Shown: positions 9,127-19,902, counted from the first letter of the stretch. The stretch is DNA of 64,000 nt from Staphylococcus aureus (GCF_001027105.1 NZ_CP011526.1:372001-436000), one strand, 5' to 3'. The notes: generated by a model not told the origin, from the sequence alone. A program made the numbers and translations.

Positions 9127-9534
9127 CTAAGCTTTGGGACCTTTAGATGCTTCAGCAAAATGTGTAATATCAATCTCTTCATAAGCTGAATTATTTTCAT
9201 GCACTTCTTGATGTGATGATTTGTCACGAACCGCTACAACTAACATTTTATCGTCTAAAATAAGTTGTTTATATTTTTCTAATTCATCAGGCGCTAAGTT
9301 GTAGCGTGATAAAACTGCATGTTCACCATCTTCTCCTGTTAACAGTTTAGTCATTCTATCACTAAATGTTCCACTTGTTGAGATAAGGGAGATTTCAGAG
9401 TCGTGTAAGTCATTTAGGTGTAATTTACTTTTACTAATAATTGTTAGCTCTGATTCTAAATAACCTTCAGATTTCTTTTGATTGATTACGTTGTATAATT
9501 CGCCAGTGTCATTTACTACAGTAATATCTGCCAT
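9127..9534 (-). CDS. YflT-type general stress protein
   Basis: The 135 residues match the general stress protein 17M/YflT-like family, small cytoplasmic proteins of unknown biochemistry induced by sigma-B. The N-terminal alpha/beta part reads [19 protein letters not shown], then ELTIISKSK; a central [12 protein letters not shown] helix follows; near residue 100 is a strand of the form [12 protein letters not shown]. An AAAGGGGCG Shine-Dalgarno precedes the ATG. A well-spaced sigma-B-like promoter at 9572-9597 strengthens the call. Confidence 0.82.
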
Positions 9535-9571
9535 AGTTGTCGCCCCTTTAAAAATTTGTTTATTTAATCTT

Positions 9572-9597
9572 TTACCCTTCTTATTATAAAGTAAAAC
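9572..9597 (-). promoter_or_regulatory. Sigma-B-type promoter of the YflT-like gene
   Basis: On the minus strand GTTTTA (9592-9597) and GGGTAA (9572-9577) are separated by 14 bases. This is close to the sigma-B consensus GTTTAA-N14-GGGTAT and ends about 38 nt before the start codon. Confidence 0.7.
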
Positions 9598-9683
9598 CCT
9601 TACATTATTAAGTTATAAGTCTTCATTCGCATTAAACGTCTCTGTACATTTATAAAACTATTAAAAGATTACCTAAGCAGTTA

Positions 9684-9712
9684 TTGAAAAAATGCCGAAA
9701 ATTTGCTATTAT
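9684..9712 (+). promoter_or_regulatory. Promoter of the xpt-pbuX-guaBA operon
   Basis: TTGAAA (9684-9689) and TATTAT (9707-9712) are separated by 17 bases, placing the transcript start just before the purine aptamer. Confidence 0.75.
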
Positions 9713-9730
9713 CGTTAAATAATTTACATA

Positions 9731-9802
9731 AACTCATATAATCTAAAGAATATGGCTTTAGAAGTTTCTACCATGTTGCCTTGAACGACATGACTATGAG
9801 TA
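9731..9802 (+). promoter_or_regulatory. Guanine (purine) riboswitch aptamer
   Basis: The classic three-way junction is visible. P1 is ACTCATA (9732-9738) with TATGAGT (9795-9801). P2 is TCTAAAG with CTTTAGA (9742-9762), with loop AATATGG. P3 is CATGT/ACATG with its loop near 9771-9791. The junction carries GACTATG, whose C specifies guanine or hypoxanthine rather than adenine. High guanine should favour the downstream terminator and reduce xpt, pbuX, guaB and guaA expression. Confidence 0.95.
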
Positions 9803-9950
9803 ACAACACAATACTAGGAGTAGCTTCAGCCATTAAATTGTAACCATGGTGGGTGATTTATATCATTTTATATGATGGTCACAGTTTATTTGATGAAACT
9901 TCTTTTACATTGATTGCATGACAAATTCGTTATGCATGTTCGTTCACTCA

Positions 9951-9989
9951 TAAACCCTGAAACTATTATTTAGTTTGGGGATTTTTTTG
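9951..9989 (+). terminator. Riboswitch-controlled terminator
   Basis: AAACCCTGAAACTA pairs imperfectly with TAGTTTGGGG and is followed by seven T residues. It lies between the aptamer and xpt, as expected for transcription attenuation. Confidence 0.75.
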
Positions 9990-10046
9990 TATCTAGCACC
10001 AATTTAAGAGCAAAATGTTTCACACAAATCTGAGGAGGTTTTAAGA

Positions 10047-10625
10047 GTGGAGTTACTAGGACAAAAAGTAAAGGAAGACGGCGTTGTCATTGATGAGAAG
10101 ATTTTAAAAGTCGATGGATTTTTAAATCATCAAATTGATGCAAAGTTAATGAATGAAGTTGGTCGCACTTTTTACGAGCAATTTAAAGATAAAGGGATTA
10201 CTAAAATCTTAACCATTGAAGCTTCCGGTATCGCACCTGCAATCATGGCTGCACTGCATTTTGATGTGCCATGTTTATTTGCGAAAAAAGCAAAACCTAG
10301 CACTTTGACGGATGGTTATTATGAAACATCTATTCATTCATTTACTAAAAATAAAACAAGTACGGTCATTGTTTCAAAAGAGTTTTTATCAGAAGAAGAT
10401 ACTGTACTTATCATCGATGACTTTTTAGCAAATGGTGATGCTTCATTAGGATTATACGATATCGCACAGCAAGCGAATGCTAAGACAGCTGGTATTGGTA
10501 TTGTTGTTGAAAAGAGTTTCCAAAATGGGCATCAACGTTTAGAAGAAGCAGGTTTAACAGTTTCTTCTCTCTGCAAGGTTGCTTCACTAGAAGGAAACAA
10601 AGTGACATTGGTGGGAGAAGAATAA
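10047..10625 (+). CDS. xpt: Xanthine phosphoribosyltransferase
   Basis: Xpt converts xanthine and PRPP to XMP in purine salvage. The 192 residues contain the PRPP-binding motif VLIIDDFLANGDAS near residue 125 and a conserved KILTIEASGIAPA segment near residue 50, matching the bacterial enzyme's length. Translation starts at GTG 10047, 8 nt after GGAGG. The stop overlaps the pbuX start region, showing translational coupling. Expression is controlled by the guanine riboswitch upstream. Confidence 0.96.
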   Translation: MELLGQKVKEDGVVIDEKILKVDGFLNHQIDAKLMNEVGRTFYEQFKDKGITKILTIEASGIAPAIMAALHFDVPCLFAKKAKPSTLTDGYYETSIHSFTKNKTSTVIVSKEFLSEEDTVLIIDDFLANGDASLGLYDIAQQANAKTAGIGIVVEKSFQNGHQRLEEAGLTVSSLCKVASLEGNKVTLVGEE

Positions 10626-11893
10626 TGAAAAATTTAATCCTAAGTGTTCAACATCTTTTAGCTATGTACGCAGGTGCTATCTTAGTTCCAATCATTGTTG
10701 GTACAAGTTTGAAGTTTACACCTGAACAAATCGCTTACTTAGTTACAGTAGATATATTTATGTGTGGGGTTGCCACATTTTTACAAGCCAATAAAGTAAC
10801 AGGAACAGGATTACCAATCGTTCTTGGATGTACATTCACGGCTGTTGCGCCCATGATTTTAATTGGTCAAACGAAAGGAATAGATGTACTTTATGGTTCG
10901 CTATTTTTATCAGGGATATTAGTTATTATCATCGCGCCTTTCTTTTCACATCTTGTAAAATTCTTCCCACCAGTAGTAACGGGTAGTGTTGTTACTATCA
11001 TTGGTATCAATTTAATGCCAGTAGCAATGAATTACTTAGCTGGAGGTCAAGGTGCAAAGGACTATGGAGATGTTAAGAACATTTTGTTAGGTTTAATGAC
11101 ATTAATCATTATTCTTCTTTTACAAAGATTCACAACTGGATTTATTAAGAGTATTGCCATATTAATTGGACTCGTTTTAGGAACGATAGGTGCTGGCTTA
11201 CTTGGGATGGTCGATATTAATCAAGTCAATCATGCCGGTTGGTTAGGCATCCCAGTGCCGTTTAGATTCTCTGGATTTAGCTTTGATGTGACATCGACGT
11301 TAGTGTTCTTTATTGTAGCTATCGTTAGTTTAATTGAGTCGACAGGTGTCTATCATGCGTTAAGTGAAATTACCGGTAAGAAGTTAGAAAGAAAAGATTT
11401 TCGTAAAGGTTATACTGCGGAAGGTCTAGCGATAGTGTTAGGTTCTATATTCAATTCATTTCCGTATACAGCCTATTCGCAAAATGTAGGACTTGTTTCT
11501 TTATCCGGCGCTAAGAAAAACAATGTTATATACGGCATGGTCGTGTTATTACTTATATGTGGTTGTATACCTAAGCTTGGCGCATTAGCAAATATCATAC
11601 CGCTACCTGTGTTAGGCGGTGCGATGATAGCTATGTTTGGCATGGTAATGGCATATGGTGTTAGTATATTAGGACATATCGATTTTAAAAATCAAAACAA
11701 TTTATTAATTATCGCTGTATCAGTAGGATTAGGTACTGGTATAAGCGCTGTACCACAAGCATTTAAAGGTTTAGGTGAACAATTTGCATGGTTGACTCAA
11801 AACGGAATTGTTTTAGGCGCAATCTCTGCAATTATTCTTAATTTCTTTTTTAATGGAATAAAGTATAAACAAACGGAAGAAAATGTGAAATAA
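10625..11893 (+). CDS. pbuX: Xanthine permease
   Basis: PbuX is a nucleobase:cation symporter-2 family transporter importing xanthine. The 422 residues are strongly hydrophobic with about 12-14 membrane segments. They include the family's SLIESTGVYHALSEITGK segment with its conserved Glu and the FNSFPYTAYSQNVGLVSLSG signature. The ATG overlaps the xpt stop codon by one base (taATGa), so the two are co-translated; xpt uses the substrate that pbuX brings in. Confidence 0.95.
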   Translation: MKNLILSVQHLLAMYAGAILVPIIVGTSLKFTPEQIAYLVTVDIFMCGVATFLQANKVTGTGLPIVLGCTFTAVAPMILIGQTKGIDVLYGSLFLSGILVIIIAPFFSHLVKFFPPVVTGSVVTIIGINLMPVAMNYLAGGQGAKDYGDVKNILLGLMTLIIILLLQRFTTGFIKSIAILIGLVLGTIGAGLLGMVDINQVNHAGWLGIPVPFRFSGFSFDVTSTLVFFIVAIVSLIESTGVYHALSEITGKKLERKDFRKGYTAEGLAIVLGSIFNSFPYTAYSQNVGLVSLSGAKKNNVIYGMVVLLLICGCIPKLGALANIIPLPVLGGAMIAMFGMVMAYGVSILGHIDFKNQNNLLIIAVSVGLGTGISAVPQAFKGLGEQFAWLTQNGIVLGAISAIILNFFFNGIKYKQTEENVK

Positions 11894-11906
11894 TATAACT
11901 AATTAA

Positions 11907-13397
<1,491 letters not shown>

Positions 13398-13421
13398 TTA
13401 AGATAAAGGAGAACGACAAAT

Positions 13422-14963
13422 ATGGAAATGGCAAAAGAACAAGAGTTAATCCTTGTCTTAGACTTTGGTAGCCAATACAACCAATTAATTACACGCCGAA
13501 TTCGTGAAATGGGCGTTTATAGTGAATTACACGATCATGAAATTTCAATTGAAGAAATTAAGAAAATGAATCCAAAAGGTATTATCTTATCAGGTGGTCC
13601 AAATTCAGTTTATGAAGAAGGTTCATTTACAATTGATCCGGAAATATATAATTTAGGAATTCCAGTACTTGGTATTTGTTACGGCATGCAATTAACTACT
13701 AAATTATTAGGTGGTAAAGTTGAACGTGCCAATGAACGTGAATACGGTAAAGCAATCATTAATGCGAAGTCAGATGAGTTATTCGCTGGCTTACCAGCAG
13801 AACAAACTGTTTGGATGAGTCATTCTGATAAAGTTATTGAAATTCCAGAAGGCTTTGAAGTTATCGCTGATAGCCCAAGCACAGACTATGCAGCAATCGA
13901 AGATAAGAAACGTCGCATTTATGGTGTTCAATTCCATCCAGAAGTACGTCATACAGAATATGGTAATGATTTATTAAATAATTTTGTCCGTCGTGTTTGT
14001 GATTGTAGAGGTCAATGGACAATGGAAAACTTTATCGAAATCGAAATTGAAAAGATTCGTCAACGCGTAGGAGACCGTCGTGTATTATGTGCGATGAGTG
14101 GCGGCGTAGATTCATCTGTTGTAGCTGTACTATTGCATAAAGCAATAGGTGATCAACTAACATGTATCTTTGTAGACCATGGCTTACTTCGTAAAGGTGA
14201 AGGCGACATGGTTATGGAGCAATTCGGTGAAGGTTTCAACATGAATATTATTCGTGTTAATGCGAAAGATCGCTTTATGAATAAATTAAAAGGTGTTTCA
14301 GATCCTGAACAAAAACGTAAAATCATTGGTAATGAATTTGTATACGTATTTGATGATGAAGCATCAAAACTGAAAGGTGTAGACTTCCTTGCGCAAGGAA
14401 CACTATATACAGACGTCATCGAATCAGGTACTAAAACAGCACAAACAATCAAATCACACCACAATGTTGGTGGATTACCAGAAGACATGGAATTCGAATT
14501 AATCGAACCAATCAATACATTGTTTAAAGATGAAGTACGTAAATTAGGTATTGAGTTAGGTATTCCAGAACATTTAGTATGGAGACAACCATTCCCAGGA
14601 CCTGGTCTTGGTATTCGTGTACTTGGAGAAATTACTGAAGATAAACTAGAAATCGTTAGAGAATCAGACGCGATTTTACGCCAAGTGATTAGAGAAGAAG
14701 GTCTTGAAAGAGAAATTTGGCAATACTTCACAGTGTTACCAAACATTCAATCAGTAGGTGTTATGGGAGACTACCGTACGTATGATCACACAGTAGGTAT
14801 TCGTGCAGTAACATCTATCGACGGTATGACAAGTGACTTCGCACGCATCGATTGGGAAGTCTTACAAAAGATTTCTAGTCGTATCGTAAACGAAGTAGAT
14901 CACGTCAACCGCGTAGTCTATGACATTACATCAAAACCACCAAGCACAATTGAGTGGGAATAA
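13422..14963 (+). CDS. guaA: GMP synthase (glutamine-hydrolysing)
   Basis: GuaA aminates XMP to GMP. The 513 residues show an N-terminal class I glutamine amidotransferase domain with nucleophile Cys86 in GICYGMQ and the His/Glu pair in [11 protein letters not shown]. An ATP pyrophosphatase domain with the SGGVDSS P-loop (around residue 227) and a C-terminal dimerisation domain ending in KPPSTIEWE follow. It is the last gene of the operon, 24 nt after guaB. Its 3' end is the attachment region reported for SaPIbov1-type islands. I see no second copy of that end in this window, so the site looks unoccupied. Confidence 0.98.
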   Translation: MEMAKEQELILVLDFGSQYNQLITRRIREMGVYSELHDHEISIEEIKKMNPKGIILSGGPNSVYEEGSFTIDPEIYNLGIPVLGICYGMQLTTKLLGGKVERANEREYGKAIINAKSDELFAGLPAEQTVWMSHSDKVIEIPEGFEVIADSPSTDYAAIEDKKRRIYGVQFHPEVRHTEYGNDLLNNFVRRVCDCRGQWTMENFIEIEIEKIRQRVGDRRVLCAMSGGVDSSVVAVLLHKAIGDQLTCIFVDHGLLRKGEGDMVMEQFGEGFNMNIIRVNAKDRFMNKLKGVSDPEQKRKIIGNEFVYVFDDEASKLKGVDFLAQGTLYTDVIESGTKTAQTIKSHHNVGGLPEDMEFELIEPINTLFKDEVRKLGIELGIPEHLVWRQPFPGPGLGIRVLGEITEDKLEIVRESDAILRQVIREEGLEREIWQYFTVLPNIQSVGVMGDYRTYDHTVGIRAVTSIDGMTSDFARIDWEVLQKISSRIVNEVDHVNRVVYDITSKPPSTIEWE

Positions 14964-14970
14964 TTATATA

Positions 14971-15006
14971 TAATAAAACCACCTGTTTGCACGGGTGGTT
15001 TTTAAT
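14971..15006 (+). terminator. Terminator of the xpt-guaA operon
   Basis: AAAACCACC (14975-14983) pairs with GGTGGTTTT (14994-15002), followed by T residues, just after guaA. Confidence 0.9.
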
Positions 15007-15075
15007 TTGAGTAGTTGGAAAATTACAATAAGGACGGAAAAGGGGTAAGGTGTTCTAAGTTTGCGTTTTAATTCA

Positions 15076-15612
15076 TCAATAAGGCAATTTTCCGTGTTTA
15101 TTTTTATATAAAATTTCATATTGTTTAGGATCTTCTTGTTTTAAATCATAAATTATAGTTTCGTCTACTATTTTTTCTAATTCAAGTGTATTAAAGCTCC
15201 AGTCATTTGTTGTTATTATAAATATTTTTTGGACTGGGTTGTTATTTATATGATTAATTAGCCTAGGAGTATCTGTTTCTATTATTAGAGCAGATTCTAC
15301 AGGATAGTAAATAGCAAAGTCTCCGTGATAAATTGTGTTTCTTTCATAGAGGTTAACCTCTAAGGTTAAATTACTCAATTTGAAGATTGTGTTTTGAGTT
15401 ATATTTTTAGGAATAATTCGATTATCTACTATTTGTTTTAGGTTGCCTATTGAACGAGTGTGTATCGTCCCTTTTGTGTAATCGGAATTATTTAAAGCTC
15501 TTAAAACAGTTGTTAATTTATACTCGTTAACATAACCCTTTACTAAAGCCATCCGTTTATCGCTACCTATAAAATCTTTCAGTTTTTTGTTGAATTCATT
15601 ATTGTTGTGCAT
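15076..15612 (-). CDS. Hypothetical protein, accessory region downstream of guaA
   Basis: A 178-residue soluble protein with an AAAGGA Shine-Dalgarno 9 nt before the ATG, so it is probably expressed. It has alternating strands and helices, Asn/Ile/Tyr-rich. A stretch YHGDFAIYYPVESALIIETDTPRL looks like a strand-rich core. I recognise no motif; a nuclease-like or phospholipase D-like fold is possible but unsupported. It lies between the guaA 3' end and a PemK-like toxin gene, both strong signs of an accessory segment. It might be a remnant defence or mobile-element gene. Confidence 0.65.
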   Translation of the reverse strand: MHNNNEFNKKLKDFIGSDKRMALVKGYVNEYKLTTVLRALNNSDYTKGTIHTRSIGNLKQIVDNRIIPKNITQNTIFKLSNLTLEVNLYERNTIYHGDFAIYYPVESALIIETDTPRLINHINNNPVQKIFIITTNDWSFNTLELEKIVDETIIYDLKQEDPKQYEILYKNKHGKLPY

Positions 15613-15868
15613 AATATTTTATCCTTTCCATTAGTTGATTGTTTTCATTTGTTCAAATCTCTATCCATTTACTCGGTTACAGGGCTGTGTATTTGCAGAG
15701 TAATATTATGATTGAAATAACCAACGCGTTCCGTATTCGTTTTGAGTGACGCAGCTAGCTGCGATAATAGTGACATGTGGCTTATAACACATTGTGTAAT
15801 TTATTGTGTGTTTTGTGATGTCTAATATTGATTGCAGATTGTTGTATATTTCACTTAAAGGGCATTTA

Positions 15869-15973
15869 TATAAAAAAAGAGGCCAGATGACGTATCATCT
15901 GACCTTCAGCTAAAACGCTGAGAATATGTCATTCTTCAAGAGAATGAAGCCGGAATGGTTACCGGGAATTTGT
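15869..15973 (-). ncRNA. Candidate small RNA downstream of the PemK-like toxin gene
   Basis: On the minus strand a consensus promoter (TTGAAT 16003-16008, 17-bp spacer, TATAAT 15980-15985) is followed by about 100 nt containing successive short hairpins (CCCGG/CCGG, ATTCT/AGAAT, CAGC/GCTG). It ends in a strong terminator, GTCAGATGA-TACG-TCATCTGGC plus TTTTTTT at 15872-15903. There is no open frame with a ribosome binding site inside. The -35 box overlaps the toxin gene's stop codon. I do not recognise the RNA; it could instead be only a terminator region with a spurious promoter. Confidence 0.6.
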
Positions 15974-16004
15974 AAATCAATTATATCAGATGTAATATTA
16001 CAAT

Positions 16005-16709
16005 TCAATTAGAAAAGAACTTTATCTTTAATTGCTTTTCGATTTCATTCATGTCATCTTCTGAAATTATTATCGTTCCAGTAGGATCAGAATCATTTAT
16101 TTTGCTTATACGTCTTTTGCTTATTGTTGTAATTGCTGATATATTAACGTATGTATCTTTCCCTTTGTGCTTGGAATAAACACCTATCACTCTATACAGT
16201 TCATTAGCTTTTTGATTTAAGTTAGACAAAAGCTTTTTATCTTCTGTGCTAAGTTTAATGTCAATTTCTCTATATTTTTGGGCTAATGCTTGTACTTTAC
16301 TACTGATATCGATAATCTGTTTTTTTAAATCTGTTGCTGTTAGATTTAGCACCGATTCGTTTAACTTCAAATAATTTTTATTACCTTTGGAAGAAAGTGG
16401 AACTATTGTAACTGTTTCTTTTCCTTTATTGTCTTTGTTATCTAATATTACACAAAAATGATTACCAGAAAACTCACTTCCAATATTACTCCCTAGTTTT
16501 ACATATACCACTGTTCCTCTACTATATGATTTATAATATCTTTTTTTATTGCTTGTAACATCGCTATGTATAGCAATTGAATAAAACTCTAGCCAATGAG
16601 GCATGTATATAACTTTCATGTTTTTACTGTCGGATTTTGAATAAGCTTGTTTTAGTTTTTTGTTTGACGTATTTAATTTACTATTTGCTTGATTGATATT
16701 TTTAGACAT
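16005..16709 (-). CDS. PemK/MazF-like toxin-domain protein, no visible antitoxin
   Basis: A 234-residue protein whose central part (about 68-125) matches the PemK/MazF endoribonuclease fold: SRGTVVYVKLGSN, then SGNHFCVILDNKD, then VTIVPLSSKG. The order is the same as the family's G-x-V/I-x-x-x-x-G, R/H-x-V-V-I and V-x-P-I/L-T/S strands. It is longer than classic MazF (about 110-120 residues). It has a Lys/Ser/Asn-rich N-terminal 40 residues and a C-terminal helical region (about 130-190, possible coiled coil). AGGAGA precedes the ATG by about 10 nt. No MazE-like gene lies upstream. Function as a toxin is inferred from fold only. Confidence 0.7.
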   Translation of the reverse strand: MSKNINQANSKLNTSNKKLKQAYSKSDSKNMKVIYMPHWLEFYSIAIHSDVTSNKKRYYKSYSRGTVVYVKLGSNIGSEFSGNHFCVILDNKDNKGKETVTIVPLSSKGNKNYLKLNESVLNLTATDLKKQIIDISSKVQALAQKYREIDIKLSTEDKKLLSNLNQKANELYRVIGVYSKHKGKDTYVNISAITTISKRRISKINDSDPTGTIIISEDDMNEIEKQLKIKFFSN

Positions 16710-17107
16710 TAAATAGTGTTCTCCTAATCAATTTATTCTTCTTTATATCAGCATTATTAGCACTGAAATTAACATGAATGGTACGAAAATAGATGTTACT
16801 ATAAAACCAACAATTTTTATTAGGTGGAACTCATCAATTTTGTATTTAGCAAATTTCGCAATGACCTGCTATTTATTCGCTTTTTATAGTTCATGTATGT
16901 GTAAAAAAGTCTATATTGAACATCTAATTATAAGCGAATTCCTAATGCTAAAAGCAATCTAACTTACTTAAATATTATTATGAGTTTTTATTGAAATTAA
17001 ATAAATTTAAACTATTTCTTAGTCTCTCCATATCGTTGGAAGTTGGTTCTTTATATAATCAGATAAATTAGAATCTTCAAGTAATGTATCTTTAAAAAGT
17101 TCAGTTT
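16710..17107. other. Degenerate AT-rich stretch beside a truncated IS element
   Basis: No complete gene. On the minus strand a short open frame of about 40 codons just beyond the IS orfA stop (17107 down to about 17010) reads like a protein C-terminus ending in LPTIWRD. It has no start signal and may be a fossil or chance. The toxin gene's promoter should lie at 16720-16780. Confidence 0.4.
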
Positions 17108-17380
17108 CTAAATCAACTTTAAAATTTGCTTTAAAACATCATGTTCCATTTTTAAATGTTGAACTTCTTTGCGTAATTTTATTAACTCTTTTTCATCACT
17201 TTTTAAATTATCTTGATGATTGAAGGGTCCAGTATTTTGGTGTTGTTTTATCGAATTTGAGATAATTGAGGGTTTTAAATCATACTTTCGTATAATTTCA
17301 TTCTTAAGCTTACCATTTTTATATAATCTAACCATTTGTAACTTAAACTCTGAACTAAATGTTCTTCTTTCTTTTGTCAT
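17108..17380 (-). mobile_element. Truncated IS3-family transposase orfA remnant
   Basis: The 90-residue frame is a typical IS3-group OrfA: TKERRTFSSEFKLQMVRLY, a helix-turn-helix (KLKNEIIRKYDLKPS), then a leucine-zipper-like LRKEVQHLKMEHDVLKQ. The expected orfB with a DDE integrase core is absent downstream, and the frame ends early after KQILKLI. I see no clear terminal inverted repeats. This is a decayed insertion sequence fragment in a gene-poor accessory patch. Confidence 0.75.
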
Positions 17381-17420
17381 AATAAAATTGACTACTTTCT
17401 TAATTTAACAATATCTATTC

Positions 17421-17793
17421 TCATAGAATTTGTTCAATTAAGTGTAGACGATTCACTGACACATCATAAGTACGTAAGGAATTTTGATCGTTCATTGTTA
17501 TTGCTTTATGTTTTAGGGAATGTGCTATTGAAGGGTTTAAAGATGTTTGAAATGTCTTGGTTTCTTGACTTATATAGTTATGAAAGAGGGCGTTGTCCTT
17601 TATAGCATTTCTGAGATTAGAAATGCTATAAATAAAGTGATTAAGATTTTTTGTTTTCATGTAATTTAAGAAATGGATTTGTTTTTTGTGGGTTATTTTT
17701 AATTCTGTTCTTAAATGGTTTGAATTTTGCGATTGCAAATATGATAGCTGCTTCTTTTGACAAAGTAATAGAACCTTTTTCTTCTGGTACCAT
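17421..17793 (-). pseudogene. Possible decayed small gene split over two frames
   Basis: A 50-codon frame from ATG 17793 (MVPEEKGSIT, ending 17641) has an excellent AAGGAG Shine-Dalgarno 8 nt upstream. A second overlapping frame (17738 to 17421) continues in the same direction with coding-like sequence (NLRNAIKDNALFHNYIS). The two may once have been one gene broken by a frameshift. Neither part matches a family I know. The alternative is one true 50-residue peptide gene and a chance frame. Confidence 0.35.
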
Positions 17794-17976
17794 GATAATC
17801 ACTCCTTGTGCAATTGGATTTAAATATTATAAAATAATTTTACTATACAAAATATATTGTGTAAATAGTTTCTTATTGTTACCAAATAATATGTTTGGAA
17901 GCGTTATGTAATGCCAATCAACACCGAAGTTCTCATGTCCTCTTTCCTTTTACGACTACATATATTGTTAATAATA

Positions 17977-18074
17977 TTGAAATAATAAACTGATAGTGAT
18001 AATATTTATTTAACTGATCCATGAGAGTAGGAACCCCATCATACGGGAATTTCGAAATCATGGGTTTTTTGTTT
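17977..18074 (+). ncRNA. Candidate short RNA with promoter and terminator
   Basis: TTGAAA (17977-17982), a 17-bp spacer and TAATAT (18000-18005) form a good promoter. About 25 nt later an inverted repeat AACCCCAT...ATGGGTT (18032-18065) ends in TTTTTTG. The predicted transcript is only 60-65 nt, with an inner CGGGAATTTCG hairpin. No peptide frame is evident. It could be a small antisense or type I antitoxin-like RNA, or a promoter-terminator coincidence. Confidence 0.45.
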
Positions 18075-18316
18075 TAAAGGATTGATGCAATAGATAAAGT
18101 AGCCATTCTAATATATGGAGTATTTATCAGCTGAAAATTAAATCAGATATGGGTTTTCTTCATTAAATAATTTTTTTATAAGGAAACAGAGGCAACGCTA
18201 CTGTCACCTCTGCTTGAAATAATTAGGATGAAATACTCTGAGTCTAAAGTCCACACACAATTCGCTCAAATCCTCCAAACCTCCGACTACATCTCCAACC
18301 CCCCAAACACCAATAC
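18075..18316. other. Gap at the left border of the island
   Basis: No gene or clear structure recognised. AT-rich sequence with a short C-rich stretch near 18265-18305 just beyond the DUF1304 stop codon. Confidence 0.4.
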
Positions 18317-18676
18317 TTACCAAAGCATTGATATGAGTGCCAATACTGGCAATGTGCCTTGTTTGAAAAAGATACTAATATTGCTTGAAAGGCCACCATA
18401 AATAGCAACGCCAATGATATACACTAAAATAGCTGCGCATATTTCTTTTGGATTACTGCTGATAAACAAACCGTATATTAGCAAAACTCCGATTAAACCG
18501 TTATATACGCCTTGGTTCTTCAAAAGTAGGTTAATATTTTTGTCTTTCAATTTATCGACGCTTATATTAAATGTCTCGCTAGTCTTTTTGGAAGTTGTAG
18601 CAATCGTTTCAAGGTACATAATATAGAAAAACTCTAATGCCACAAATATGATTAAAATTGTTGAGATGATATTCAC
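18317..18676 (-). CDS. DUF1304 membrane protein
   Basis: A 119-residue integral membrane protein with four predicted helices (about 2-20, 50-72, 78-96, 102-118) and the DUF1304 family look: LEFFYIMYLETIA in the first helix and NQGVYNGLIGVLLIYGL before the second. Translation starts at GTG 18676 behind AAAGGAGCG. It lies 18 nt after the NmrA-like gene on the same strand, so the two form an operon. The family has no known function. Confidence 0.85.
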   Translation of the reverse strand: MNIISTILIIFVALEFFYIMYLETIATTSKKTSETFNISVDKLKDKNINLLLKNQGVYNGLIGVLLIYGLFISSNPKEICAAILVYIIGVAIYGGLSSNISIFFKQGTLPVLALISMLW

Positions 18677-18694
18677 TATAACGCTCCTTTATTA

Positions 18695-19540
18695 TTAAAT
18701 ATTTTCTTGTAAAAATGATTGCAGTGTCTGTGGTTGATCATTGACTAATTGTTGGAAATCATTGGATTCTTGGTCTAATAGTCCTCTTGCTCCTGCGTCG
18801 TACATTGATGCCAATAATGCACCAAAGCCTTTAGGTTCATCATACATTTCTGCAAATGTCTCTAATGAAACGGGCTCATATTTAATTTCTGTGCCTGATG
18901 CCTCAGATAAAATTGCAGCAAGTTCTTTCATATCATAACTGTAGCCTGATAATAAGTAGCGTTTGCCCCAAGTATCTGGATTTTTAATAATAGCAATGAC
19001 ACCTCTAGCAATATCATTTCTAGTAATATAATTAATACGACCATCGCCAGCTGGATAAATCAGTTTATGCATATTCATCAATTCTGGTAAATATGGTTTA
19101 AGTGGATCCATGTACATTGCCATTCTTACATACGTATAGTCAATGCCACTTGTTGCCAATAGACGTGCTGCATAACCAAAATAAGGACTCATATGGAATG
19201 GATTATTATGCTGATCTGCGTAATAACCTATGAAAATGATATGAGCAACGCCGCTCTGCTTTGCCGCATATACTAAATTTTCCACTTCAGGAATACGTTT
19301 GAATGATGGATGGATAATACTTGGAATAAACACAACGGTATCCATTCCTTTAAATGCTTCTACCATGCTTTCTTGATTAAAATAATCTAATTGTCGAACA
19401 GGAACTTTTCCGCGCCAATCTTCTGGAACTTTCTCAACATTTCTAACACCAATGTGAAAATGATCTATGTGATTTGCAATGGCTTGATTTGTAATATGTG
19501 TGCCTAAATGACCTGTAGCACCTGTTAACATAATATTCAT
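18695..19540 (-). CDS. NmrA-like NAD(P)-binding oxidoreductase
   Basis: The 281 residues form an atypical short-chain dehydrogenase of the NmrA/QOR2 type. The nucleotide-binding motif TGATGHLG is at residues 6-13 and VRNVEKV discriminates NADP. A GMDTVVFIPS strand and a later GDGRINYITRNDIARG motif are typical of this family. Members act as NAD(P)H sensors or quinone reductases in the cytosol; the substrate is unknown here. An AGGAG Shine-Dalgarno precedes the ATG, and DUF1304 follows in the same operon. Confidence 0.88.
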   Translation of the reverse strand: MNIMLTGATGHLGTHITNQAIANHIDHFHIGVRNVEKVPEDWRGKVPVRQLDYFNQESMVEAFKGMDTVVFIPSIIHPSFKRIPEVENLVYAAKQSGVAHIIFIGYYADQHNNPFHMSPYFGYAARLLATSGIDYTYVRMAMYMDPLKPYLPELMNMHKLIYPAGDGRINYITRNDIARGVIAIIKNPDTWGKRYLLSGYSYDMKELAAILSEASGTEIKYEPVSLETFAEMYDEPKGFGALLASMYDAGARGLLDQESNDFQQLVNDQPQTLQSFLQENI

Positions 19541-19902
19541 TCACTTCATCTCCTAATCTTTATATACATAACATAATACTTATTTGATGGTTTTCAAAAC
19601 ATTTGATTTTATAAAAAATTCTAATCTGTATTTATTGTCGACGTGTATAGTAAATACGTAAATATTATTAATGTTGAAAATGCCGTAATGACGCGTTTTA
19701 GTTGATGTGTATCACTAATATCATTGAAAATTTTAATCAGGTACTACGACAATATGATGTCTGTTTTGTGTCTGAAAGTTTTACAGTTTTTAAAATAAAA
19801 ATGGTATAAAGTGTGATTTGTATAAAAAAGAGTCTCGACGGATAAGAATTGATTAATAACAGTTAGCATTTTATTAATTACCTTAACAATGATTCAAGTT
19901 TA

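Noticed and set aside
14153..14746. 197-codon minus-strand frame in guaA
   Set aside because: Lies in strongly conserved guaA sequence; a shadow of the real reading frame.
17651..17911. Plus-strand hydrophobic frame of 86 codons
   Set aside because: The minus strand has a frame with a good ribosome site here; the hydrophobic residues come from its complement.
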